Shown: positions 1-5,329 of the stretch, piece by piece
Layout of the letters: each line of letters begins with the position of its first letter
Position numbering within the stretch: the first letter of the stretch is position 1
NCBI GenBank assembly: GCA_016742125.1
Contig: JACVCM010000135.1
Location: 1-5,636, forward strand
From: Sphingomonadaceae bacterium
GTDB lineage: Bacteria; Pseudomonadota; Alphaproteobacteria; Sphingomonadales; Sphingomonadaceae
DNA: 5,636 bases
Direction of reading: 5' to 3'
The notes under the pieces: model-generated
Seen by the model: only the letters and a program-made list of their open reading frames with translations
Told to the model about the DNA's origin: nothing
The model's database searches: none
Position numbers and translations under genes: made by a program

Positions 1-731
1 CGTGCCCAGGGAGCCAGATCGCCCATTATGCCCAGACGAACCACCCAGCCGTCGTCATCGTTGATGCGCTCCCCGGTAGTGACATTTTTGGTATAGCCCC
101 GGTCGTTCTGCCAATAGCCCGACAGCTTGATGGCAAAACTGTCGGCCAGCGGCAGGTCGATCGATCCCCGCGCTATCGTTTTGTGGAAGCGCCCATAGCC
201 GATTTCGCCAAAACCACTGATTTCATTGCCGGGTTTCGCCATGATGACGCTGATCGCGCCACCCGTTGTGTTGCGCCCGAACAAGGTGCCCTGGGGGCCA
301 CGAAGGACTTCGATGCGCTCCACGTCGAACAGCGATAGATTGTTCGCGTTCTGCCGTGAGAGATAGACATCATCGACATAGGTGCCAACCGGTGGATCGA
401 AAGTCGCGATGGTTTCGGTCGAGCCGAGACCGCGGAGGAAATAGGCGTTGGCCGAGCCGATTCCGGTATTGTTTTGCGCGACAAGGTTGGGAACATATTG
501 CCCGATTTGCAACGTGTTGGTAACACCCTGTGCCTCCAGCTGTTCGGCAGAAAAGGCGGAGATGGCGATGGGGACGTCCTGCACATTTTCGCTGCGGCGC
601 TGCGCCGTCACCACGATCTCGGCGATGCCGCCCTGTTCCTCGGCGGAACCGGTTTCGGTCTGCGCATATGCTGCTGGCATGATGGCAACAGCGGACAACA
701 TGCTGGTTGTCAAAAGGACCTTACGAATCAT
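1..731 (-). CDS. TonB-dependent outer-membrane receptor, N-terminal part (runs off left edge)
   Basis: This is the first 243 residues of a TonB-dependent receptor, an outer-membrane beta-barrel that imports a substrate using energy from TonB-ExbBD. A signal peptide spans residues 1-23 (MIRKVLL, hydrophobic core, AYA|Q cleavage site). A TonB box follows (EIVVTA, about 38-43), then the plug domain from about residue 48 (SENVQDVPIAIS) to about 165. The plug carries the family hallmarks FLRGLG (98-103), PVGTYVDDVY (114-123) and VERIEVLRGPQGTLFGRN (137-154), followed by TTGGAI. The first barrel strands follow. The start is the ATG at 731-729, preceded by a strong GGAGGAG Shine-Dalgarno (739-745) with 7-nt spacing. 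The C-terminal barrel, roughly two thirds of a typical receptor, lies outside the window. The gene diverges from the membrane-protein gene at 855 and shares an operator-like box with the catabolic operon. The ligand cannot be read from the plug; organic-acid or precursor uptake is inferred from context only. Confidence 0.95.
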   Translation of the reverse strand, partial: MIRKVLLTTSMLSAVAIMPAAYAQTETGSAEEQGGIAEIVVTAQRRSENVQDVPIAISAFSAEQLEAQGVTNTLQIGQYVPNLVAQNNTGIGSANAYFLRGLGSTETIATFDPPVGTYVDDVYLSRQNANNLSLFDVERIEVLRGPQGTLFGRNTTGGAISVIMAKPGNEISGFGEIGYGRFHKTIARGSIDLPLADSFAIKLSGYWQNDRGYTKNVTTGERINDDDGWVVRLGIMGDLAPWA

Positions 732-791
732 CACAAATCTCCTCCAAATTCGCCGCAGCGATAATGCTTGCTCTCATCCCGCATTTGTGAT
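730..791 (-). repeat. 9-bp inverted repeat in the receptor leader (730-738 / 783-791)
   Basis: ATCACAAAT at 730-738 is the exact reverse complement of ATTTGTGAT at 783-791, with 44 bases between. On the receptor mRNA the second arm covers the gap between the Shine-Dalgarno and the start codon, including the AU of AUG. A long-loop helix could therefore form if transcription starts upstream of 791. Only two of the nine pairs are G-C, so the helix would be weak and a chance match is possible. Confidence 0.35.
739..745 (-). promoter_or_regulatory. Shine-Dalgarno site of the TonB-dependent receptor
   Basis: The minus strand reads GGAGGAG seven nucleotides before the ATG at 731-729. It is a near-perfect ribosome binding site and fixes the receptor start, which agrees with the signal peptide beginning at the same codon. 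Confidence 0.8.
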
Positions 792-807
792 TTGTCCGGA
801 CAACTTT
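790..807 (-). promoter_or_regulatory. Operator-like box, copy 1 (palindrome TTGTCCGGACAA at 792-803)
   Basis: The plus strand reads ATTTGTCCGGACAACTTT. The core 792-803 is a perfect 12-bp palindrome and the full 18 bp recur in inverted orientation at 1554-1571. A TTGT..ACAA palindrome of this length fits the operator style of FadR-subfamily GntR repressors, but other dimeric regulators could bind it. The box lies in the receptor/membrane-protein divergent region and could control either or both genes. The flank orientation (AAAG before the palindrome, AAAT after) matches the second copy when both are read in the direction of the receptor and of the lyase operon. Confidence 0.75.
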
Positions 808-830
808 CATTTTTATTGTGCCGCTGTCAA
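802..830 (-). promoter_or_regulatory. Candidate promoter for the TonB-dependent receptor
   Basis: The minus strand has a perfect -35 hexamer, TTGACA, at 830-825. A 17-nt spacer would put the -10 at 807-802 (AAAGTT), a poor match to TATAAT that overlaps the operator-like palindrome. If used, transcription would start inside or just beyond the palindrome, which suits repression. The -35 is convincing as a string; the -10 is weak and the start site is unproven. Confidence 0.4.
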
Positions 831-854
831 GCAGGTTCATGAAGGATATTCGTC

Positions 855-1535
855 ATGGAGTTTGCCGATCTCGTTTATCCCAGCCTCGTCTATGTGCACT
901 TGCTGCTGTTCGTATTGTGGCTTGGCGCTGACGTGGGCGTGTTCGTGCTCGGGCAGCATTTCCGCAAGCGGACCGTCTATACGCTGGACCAGCGTATTGC
1001 CCTGCTGAAGCTGCTGGTAATTGTCGACCTGACGCCACGCACGGCCTGGGCGCTGATGGTGCCGTTGTCGCTGACCGTGTCCTATATGGGTGCCTGGTGG
1101 GACTTGCCCGTGGCGATTGTGTGGGTTGCCTGGGCGATTGCCGCATTCTGGCTGTGGCTGGTGTTCGATGCGCACGCGCACGACATGACCCCGCGCGCTG
1201 CGCAGCGCCGCAAATGGGAGGGGTGGCTGCGATATGTGCTGGCCGCAGGCTATGTTTTTCTCGGGATGGAATCGCTGCTGACCGGTCATCCCATTGCGAC
1301 CGGCTGGCTGGCGTGGAAAGTGCTGCTGTTCGGACTGATTTTTGTCGCGGCGATCATGATCGATGTCAGTTTCAAGCCCGTCGGCGGGCTGCTCGGCAAG
1401 CTGCTTTCCGAAGGTTCGAGCGATGCGACCGAATTGCCATTGCTGCGCGTGATGAACCGGACGCGCATCTGGGTCTGGTGCGTCTACCTGCTGCTTTTGG
1501 CAACGGCGTGGCTGGGTGTAGTGAAACCGGGCTGA
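855..1535 (+). CDS. Polytopic inner-membrane protein of unknown function (226 aa, about six TM segments)
   Basis: I do not recognise this protein with certainty. The sequence is rich in Trp and Leu, with about six hydrophobic segments at residues 11-33, 62-78, 85-104, 125-142, 151-170 and 204-223. TM1 carries His15 followed by WLG (22-24), an H-x6-W-x-G spacing reminiscent of HemJ/CopD/DUF2269-type membrane proteins, where a TM1 histidine can bind heme or metal. That likeness is suggestive only. A polar loop at 105-123 holds DAHAHD (105-110) and a basic stretch RRKW (118-121). The start is the ATG at 855, with GAAGGA (841-846) 8 nt upstream; an earlier ATG at 839 is out of frame. No export signal is seen apart from TM1. 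The gene sits between the two operator-like boxes, diverging from the receptor and 63 bp before the lyase operon on the same strand. It could assist inner-membrane transport or redox in the same pathway, but nothing in its sequence proves it. Confidence 0.85.
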   Translation: MEFADLVYPSLVYVHLLLFVLWLGADVGVFVLGQHFRKRTVYTLDQRIALLKLLVIVDLTPRTAWALMVPLSLTVSYMGAWWDLPVAIVWVAWAIAAFWLWLVFDAHAHDMTPRAAQRRKWEGWLRYVLAAGYVFLGMESLLTGHPIATGWLAWKVLLFGLIFVAAIMIDVSFKPVGGLLGKLLSEGSSDATELPLLRVMNRTRIWVWCVYLLLLATAWLGVVKPG

Positions 1536-1545
1536 CATTTTTCGC

Positions 1546-1575
1546 TTGACTAAAAAGTTGTCCGGACAAATTAGA
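1546..1575 (+). promoter_or_regulatory. Candidate promoter of the CoA catabolic operon, operator in spacer
   Basis: TTGACT at 1546-1551 matches five of six bases of the -35 consensus. A -10 would fall at about 1569-1575 (AATTAG or ATTAGA with 17-18 nt spacing), an AT-rich but weak match. The palindrome at 1558-1569 fills the spacer, the position expected for a repressor that blocks RNA polymerase. The lyase start codon lies about 25 bases further on. Confidence 0.45.
1554..1571 (+). promoter_or_regulatory. Operator-like box, copy 2 (palindrome TTGTCCGGACAA at 1558-1569)
   Basis: The plus strand reads AAAGTTGTCCGGACAAAT, the exact reverse complement of the 18-bp box at 790-807. The core is a perfect 12-bp palindrome. 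It lies 29 bases before the lyase start, in the only gap between the membrane-protein gene and the operon. Two identical 18-mers about 760 bp apart, both in promoter gaps and neither in coding sequence, are strong evidence of a specific binding site. The regulator family (GntR/FadR-like) is inference. Confidence 0.8.
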
Positions 1576-1598
1576 AATCCTGACACGACTGGGAGCAT

Positions 1599-2429
1599 AT
1601 GATTTTGGCCATCCGCGCCTTCACCAATTTTCTGTTTGTGCCGGGAAACCGGCCGGAGCGCTATGCAAAGGCTCTGGCGAGTGACGCGGACCTCGTGTGC
1701 ATCGATCTCGAAGACTCGGTGCCGGCGGCGGAGAAGGATAGTGCGCGTCATGCGGCGCTGGCTGCAATTGCCGATCATGGCGAAGGTCGGCTGGCCTTGC
1801 GCATCAACGGGCTGCGGACCTTGGCAGGTCTTGCCGACATATTGGCGCTGAGCCGGGCGACCTGCCCACAACATCTGTTCGTTCCCATGGTCGAAACTGC
1901 CGCCGAGATTGAGATATTACGCAGCATATTGGGACCAGAGGTGGCCTTTATCCCGTTGATCGAAAGCGTGAAAGGGCTGCGCGCCGCAGACACGGTTGCC
2001 GCCTCTCCGGGAGTGGTCGCCCTGATGTTCGGCGGCGGGGACTTTGCTGCCGAACTGGGCGTCAAGCTGGCATGGGAACCCTTGCTGCATGCGAGGAGCG
2101 AGCTGGTCATGACATGTGCGGCCGCGGGCATATTCGCGGTCGATGTCCCCTATATCGATCTGGATAATGAGGCAGGGCTGACCGAGGAATGTGTCAAGGT
2201 TCGGGCTTTGGGTTTTCATGCGAAGGCGGCCATCCATCCCCGCCAGATCGGGGCAATCAATGCCGCTTTGCGGCCGGATTCGCGGGAAATCGAAGAAGCA
2301 AGAGCGGCAATTGCTGCATTTGACGCAGGCGGCGGGGCTGCTATCCGTTTTCAGGGCAAAATGCTCGAGGCGCCGGTCGTCCGCCGTTACCGGCAGATAT
2401 TGTCCTTAGGAGAAGCCAGCTATGCGTGA
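1599..2429 (+). CDS. CitE-like beta-hydroxyacyl-CoA lyase (HpcH/HpaI aldolase fold)
   Basis: This 276-residue protein belongs to the citrate-lyase beta-subunit-like family of Mg-dependent TIM barrels, which cleave beta-hydroxyacyl-CoAs such as citramalyl-CoA, malyl-CoA or HMG-CoA to acetyl-CoA plus an oxo acid. Visible motifs are FLFVPGNRPER (11-21), CIDLEDSVP (34-42), substrate-carboxylate Arg in LALRING (Arg68), FVPMVET (94-100), PLIESVKGL with metal ligand Glu122, MFGGGDFAAELG with metal ligand Asp148, and KAAIHPRQI (209-217). Length fits stand-alone CitE-like lyases rather than the citrate lyase complex, and no citD or citF gene is seen nearby. The ATG start has a GGGAG only 3 nt upstream (1591-1595), an unusually short spacing; a TTG at 1605 would give 9 nt, so the start could be two codons later. 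The gene is first in the operon and overlaps the hydratase gene by 8 bases. The neighbouring MaoC hydratase and CoA-transferase favour citramalyl-CoA or an HMG-CoA-like substrate over malyl-CoA, but this is inferred. Confidence 0.9.
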   Translation: MILAIRAFTNFLFVPGNRPERYAKALASDADLVCIDLEDSVPAAEKDSARHAALAAIADHGEGRLALRINGLRTLAGLADILALSRATCPQHLFVPMVETAAEIEILRSILGPEVAFIPLIESVKGLRAADTVAASPGVVALMFGGGDFAAELGVKLAWEPLLHARSELVMTCAAAGIFAVDVPYIDLDNEAGLTEECVKVRALGFHAKAAIHPRQIGAINAALRPDSREIEEARAAIAAFDAGGGAAIRFQGKMLEAPVVRRYRQILSLGEASYA

Positions 2430-2931
2430 AGGCGTTATCGAAGTTGCCCCCGGCCGTTTTCGTGAAGTTCAAGGTCGCTTTTTCGAAGATTTCGAGGTCG
2501 GCCATGTTTACGAGCATCGCCCCGGTCGCACGATTACCGATGCTGACAATGTCTGGTTCACACTGCTCACGATGAACACGCATCCTGCGCATTTCGACTA
2601 TGCCTTTTCGGAAAAGACCGAGTTTGGCAAGCCGCTCGTGGTCAGTCCGCTGACCATCGCACTGATGACGGGCATGAGCGTGTCCGACACCAGCGGCAAG
2701 GCGATTGCCAATCTGGGTTGGGACGAGGTGCGCATGGTGCACCCGCTGTTCGTCGGAGACACGCTCTATGCCGAGAGCGAAGTGCTTGAAAAGCGTGAGA
2801 GCAAGTCGCGTCCCGATCAGGGGATCGTTACGTTCAAGACCGTGGGCAAAAATCAGAATGACGTGATCGTAAGCCACTACAAGCGCACCGTGCTTGTCTG
2901 GAAGCGCGGACACGGGCCGGCAAATGATTGA
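2422..2931 (+). CDS. MaoC-like hotdog-fold acyl-CoA hydratase/dehydratase
   Basis: This 169-residue single-hotdog protein should hydrate a 2-enoyl-CoA (or dehydrate the reverse), in the cytoplasm. An N-terminal segment GRFFEDFEVG (18-27) and GRTITDADNVWFT (35-47) leads into the hydratase-2 signature region at 51-59 (MNTHPAHFD). A conserved EFGKPLVVSPL (67-77) and VHPLFVGDTLYAESEV follow. Against the usual D-x-N-P-x-H-x-D pattern, His57 and Asp59 are kept, Asn52 stands where the catalytic Asp is expected and His54 where Asn is expected. As I recall, similar TMNT-P-H-D strings occur in MaoC proteins encoded beside CitE-like lyases, such as the M. tuberculosis Rv2499c group, reported as an itaconyl-CoA hydratase; this needs an alignment. 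Start: ATG at 2422 with AGGAG (2408-2412) at 9 nt, overlapping the lyase stop. The pathway step, hydration before lyase cleavage, follows from gene order. Confidence 0.9.
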   Translation: MREGVIEVAPGRFREVQGRFFEDFEVGHVYEHRPGRTITDADNVWFTLLTMNTHPAHFDYAFSEKTEFGKPLVVSPLTIALMTGMSVSDTSGKAIANLGWDEVRMVHPLFVGDTLYAESEVLEKRESKSRPDQGIVTFKTVGKNQNDVIVSHYKRTVLVWKRGHGPAND

Positions 2932-2941
2932 GGATTAGGCA

Positions 2942-4120
2942 ATGGCAACTGCACCCAGTACCTTTCATGCGCAAATGGACGCCGACGAAGAGGCGGCCCT
3001 GCTCGACGCCATCCAGAAATGGGTCGACAAGGAAGTGCGGCCGGTCGTGCAGAAATATGATCATGACGACGTCTGGCCCGAAGAGATCGTGCATCAGATG
3101 ATGGAAATGGGTCTGTTCGGTGCCACCATCGGGCAGGAATATGGAGGGCTCGGCCTGTCCGCTGTTACCTATGCAAAGATAGTCGCACTGATTTCGTCCT
3201 ACTGGATGGCGATTACCGGCATTTTCAACTCGCACCTGATCATGGCGTGCGCGGTCGAACGCTTCGGCACTCCGGCACAGAAGGCAAAATGGTTGCCCAA
3301 ATTTGCCACGGGCGAAATTCGCGGCGGGCTGGCGCTGACCGAGCCGAATGCCGGAACCGACCTGCAGGCAATCCGCACCGTGGCGGTACGCGATGGCGAC
3401 GACTATGTGCTGAACGGCACAAAGACTTGGATTTCGAACGGGATCAAGGGCAGCTGCTTTGCGCTGCTCGCCAAGACCGATCCCAAGGCCGAGCCGCGTT
3501 ACAAGGGCATGAGCTTTTTTATCGCGCCCAAGCAGGACGGGTTCACCACTGGCAAGAAATTCAAGAAGCTGGGCTATAACTGCATCGACAGCGCTGAGTT
3601 GATTTTGGAGAATTATCGCATTCCCGCAGACAACCTGATCGGCGGGGTAGAGGGGCAGGGTTTTTTCCAGGCAACCGGCGGTCTGGAACTGGGTCGCATC
3701 AATGTCGCAGCGCGCGGGGTCGGCCTCGCAGAGGGCGCGCTGCGGCTTGCCACCGAATATGCGCAATTGCGCGAAACAATGGGCAAGCCGATTTCGGAGC
3801 ATCAGGCGATCCAGCTGAAAATCGGCGAAATGGTGACTCGCGCCCGGGCGGCCCGGTTGCTGACCTTCGATGCCGCCGAAGCCTATGACCGCGGCGAGCG
3901 CTGCGACATGGAAGCAGGGATGGCAAAATATTTCGCTTCCGAAGCCGCTGTCGCCAACAGCCAGGAGGCCATGCGGGTGTTCGGCGGTTACAGCTATTCG
4001 AAGGAATATGACATCGAGCGGCTCTATCGCGACTCCATGCTGATGTGCATCGGCGAGGGTACCAACGAGATGCAGCGGATTATCATTTCGAAACAATGGA
4101 TCAAGGCTAATCCTGCGTGA
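2942..4120 (+). CDS. Acyl-CoA dehydrogenase (FAD-dependent)
   Basis: This full-length 392-residue flavoenzyme should introduce an alpha,beta double bond into an acyl-CoA and pass electrons to ETF. The helical N-domain includes GATIGQEYGGLGLS (60-73). The middle beta-domain has the signature LALTEPNAGTD (130-140) and GTKTWISNG (159-167), both FAD/substrate contacts. The C-terminal helical domain has GLELGRINVAARGVG, the RETMGKPI segment with QAIQ, MRVFGGYSY (344-352) and RLYRD (360-364). The general base is present as Glu372 in GEGTNEMQ. All key elements are intact, so it is expected to be active. The ATG start has GAGGA (2930-2934) 7 nt upstream; the gap to the hydratase is 10 bp, and the stop overlaps the next gene by 4 bases. 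The substrate is not readable; neighbours suggest a short branched dicarboxyl-CoA (methylsuccinyl-CoA-like) or branched acyl-CoA. Confidence 0.95.
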   Translation: MATAPSTFHAQMDADEEAALLDAIQKWVDKEVRPVVQKYDHDDVWPEEIVHQMMEMGLFGATIGQEYGGLGLSAVTYAKIVALISSYWMAITGIFNSHLIMACAVERFGTPAQKAKWLPKFATGEIRGGLALTEPNAGTDLQAIRTVAVRDGDDYVLNGTKTWISNGIKGSCFALLAKTDPKAEPRYKGMSFFIAPKQDGFTTGKKFKKLGYNCIDSAELILENYRIPADNLIGGVEGQGFFQATGGLELGRINVAARGVGLAEGALRLATEYAQLRETMGKPISEHQAIQLKIGEMVTRARAARLLTFDAAEAYDRGERCDMEAGMAKYFASEAAVANSQEAMRVFGGYSYSKEYDIERLYRDSMLMCIGEGTNEMQRIIISKQWIKANPA

Positions 4121-5328
4121 GTGAACGTCCCCTCCCCCTCGCCGGCTTTCGCGTCCTCAGTGCAGAACAATATGGCGCGGGTCCTTATGGAACGCAGTTT
4201 CTGGCGCAACTGGGGGCCGAGGTCATCAAGATCGAGCCCCCGGCCAAAAACGGGGTGGGGGGCGGCGACACCGCACGGCATGTAGGGCCGCATTTTCTGC
4301 GTGAGGGCGAGAGCGTCTATTTCCATGCTTTCAATCTCAACAAGAAATCGCTGACGCTCGATCTCAACAGCGATGAGGGCAAGGCGATATTCCACAAGCT
4401 GGTTGCCAAGAGCCATGCGGTCGCGAACAATTTGCGCGGCGATTTGCCCGGGCGGATGGGCCTTACCTATGATGCGCTGAAAGACATCAACCCCGCCATC
4501 GTCTGCGCGCATCTGTCGGCCTATGGGCGCGACAATGCGCGCGCAAAATGGCCGGGTTACGATTATCTGATGCAGGCCGAGGCCGGATTTTGCGCGCTGA
4601 CCGGCGACCCCGATGGCGATCCGCAACGCATGGGTCTGTCGATAGTCGATTTCATGACCGGTACGATGATGGCGGTCGGACTGCTCGCGGCGCTGGTTGA
4701 TGCGCAGCGCAGCGGGTTTGGACGCGATGTCGATCTCGACCTTCTGTCGGCTGCCGTCCACCAGACCAGCTATCCCGCGCTCTGGTACATGAATGAGGGC
4801 GACGTCACGCAACGCACGGCGCGCTCCGCGCATCCGTCTGCCACTCCGAGCCAGATGTTCCGTTCAGCCGACGGCTGGATGTTCGTGATGTGCCAGCTGC
4901 CGAAATTCTGGACGATATTGACCGAGAAAATCGGGCGCAGCGACCTCGCGGTTGATCCGCGTTTCGCGTCAGAGGCCAGCCGACTTGCCAACCGCGCGGA
5001 GTTGAGCGCGTTGCTCGATGGCATTTTCAGTACGCACCCGACCGCACACTGGCAGGCATTGCTCGAAGGATCGGTCCCGATCGCCCCGGTCAATCAGCTC
5101 GACCAGGCGCTTGACAACCCCTGGCTCGACACGATCGGCATGACAGACATAGTGCAGCATCCGGACCGTGAGACCTTCCATGTGCTGGCCAGTCCCATCC
5201 GTATTGATGGCCAACGCCTGCCCAATCGCGCCGGGCCGTTGCTCGGTGCGGACAGCGACGATATCCTCACCGATCTCGGCTATGGCAACAGCGAGATTGC
5301 CGAGTTGCGGGCATCCGGGGTTGTCTGA
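4117..5328 (+). CDS. Class III CoA-transferase (CaiB/BaiF family), first of a tandem pair
   Basis: This 403-residue protein matches the family III CoA-transferases, which move CoA between acyl-CoA and a free acid through an Asp-linked intermediate. The N-terminal Rossmann-like part has LAGFRVLSAEQYGAGPYG (8-25) and LGAEVIKIEPP (32-42), followed by FNLNKKSLTLDL (72-83). The catalytic Asp is most likely Asp178 in GLSIVDFMTG (173-182), equivalent to the active-site Asp of formyl-CoA transferase. Further on are DVDLDLLSAAVHQ and, near the C-terminus, the conserved IAPVNQLDQAL segment. Length is normal. The start is a GTG at 4117 that overlaps the dehydrogenase stop (GTGA); a modest CAAGG lies 10 nt upstream, so translational coupling is likely. 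Its probable job is substrate activation with succinyl-CoA, acetyl-CoA or a pathway product as donor. Donor and acceptor cannot be told from sequence. Confidence 0.92.
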   Translation: MSERPLPLAGFRVLSAEQYGAGPYGTQFLAQLGAEVIKIEPPAKNGVGGGDTARHVGPHFLREGESVYFHAFNLNKKSLTLDLNSDEGKAIFHKLVAKSHAVANNLRGDLPGRMGLTYDALKDINPAIVCAHLSAYGRDNARAKWPGYDYLMQAEAGFCALTGDPDGDPQRMGLSIVDFMTGTMMAVGLLAALVDAQRSGFGRDVDLDLLSAAVHQTSYPALWYMNEGDVTQRTARSAHPSATPSQMFRSADGWMFVMCQLPKFWTILTEKIGRSDLAVDPRFASEASRLANRAELSALLDGIFSTHPTAHWQALLEGSVPIAPVNQLDQALDNPWLDTIGMTDIVQHPDRETFHVLASPIRIDGQRLPNRAGPLLGADSDDILTDLGYGNSEIAELRASGVV

Positions 5329-5329
5329 G

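Noticed and set aside
1..731. Assignment of the TonB-dependent receptor as a siderophore or iron receptor
   Set aside because: Only the signal peptide, plug and first strands are visible and these do not define ligand; the neighbourhood and shared box point to a carbon substrate instead.
448..1008. A 186-codon plus-strand open frame crossing the receptor gene and the divergent promoter region
   Set aside because: It reads antisense through the receptor signal peptide and plug, then through the operator box and into the membrane-protein gene out of frame; no motif supports it.
1536..1598. Possible rho-independent terminator after the membrane-protein gene
   Set aside because: There is a short T run (1539-1542), but no GC-rich hairpin precedes it; the only strong dyad is the operator-like palindrome, which is not followed by a T tract on the plus strand.
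837..1874. A 345-codon open frame on the minus strand opposite the membrane-protein and lyase genes
   Set aside because: Its product is a low-complexity mix rich in Gln, Arg and His with no recognisable motif, it spans two well-supported plus-strand genes and a promoter gap, and such antisense frames are common in high-GC DNA.
1599..2429. Lyase as the beta subunit of a classical citrate lyase complex
   Set aside because: No acyl-carrier (CitD) or alpha (CitF) subunit genes are adjacent; the neighbours are CoA-thioester enzymes, which fits a stand-alone CitE-like lyase.
2834..4096. A 420-codon open frame on the minus strand opposite the acyl-CoA dehydrogenase gene
   Set aside because: The plus strand encodes a full acyl-CoA dehydrogenase with all signature motifs; the antisense product shows no family features and is explained by codon bias.
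4024..4833. A 269-codon open frame on the minus strand opposite the first CoA-transferase
   Set aside because: It overlaps the clearly coding CaiB/BaiF gene and has no recognisable domain.
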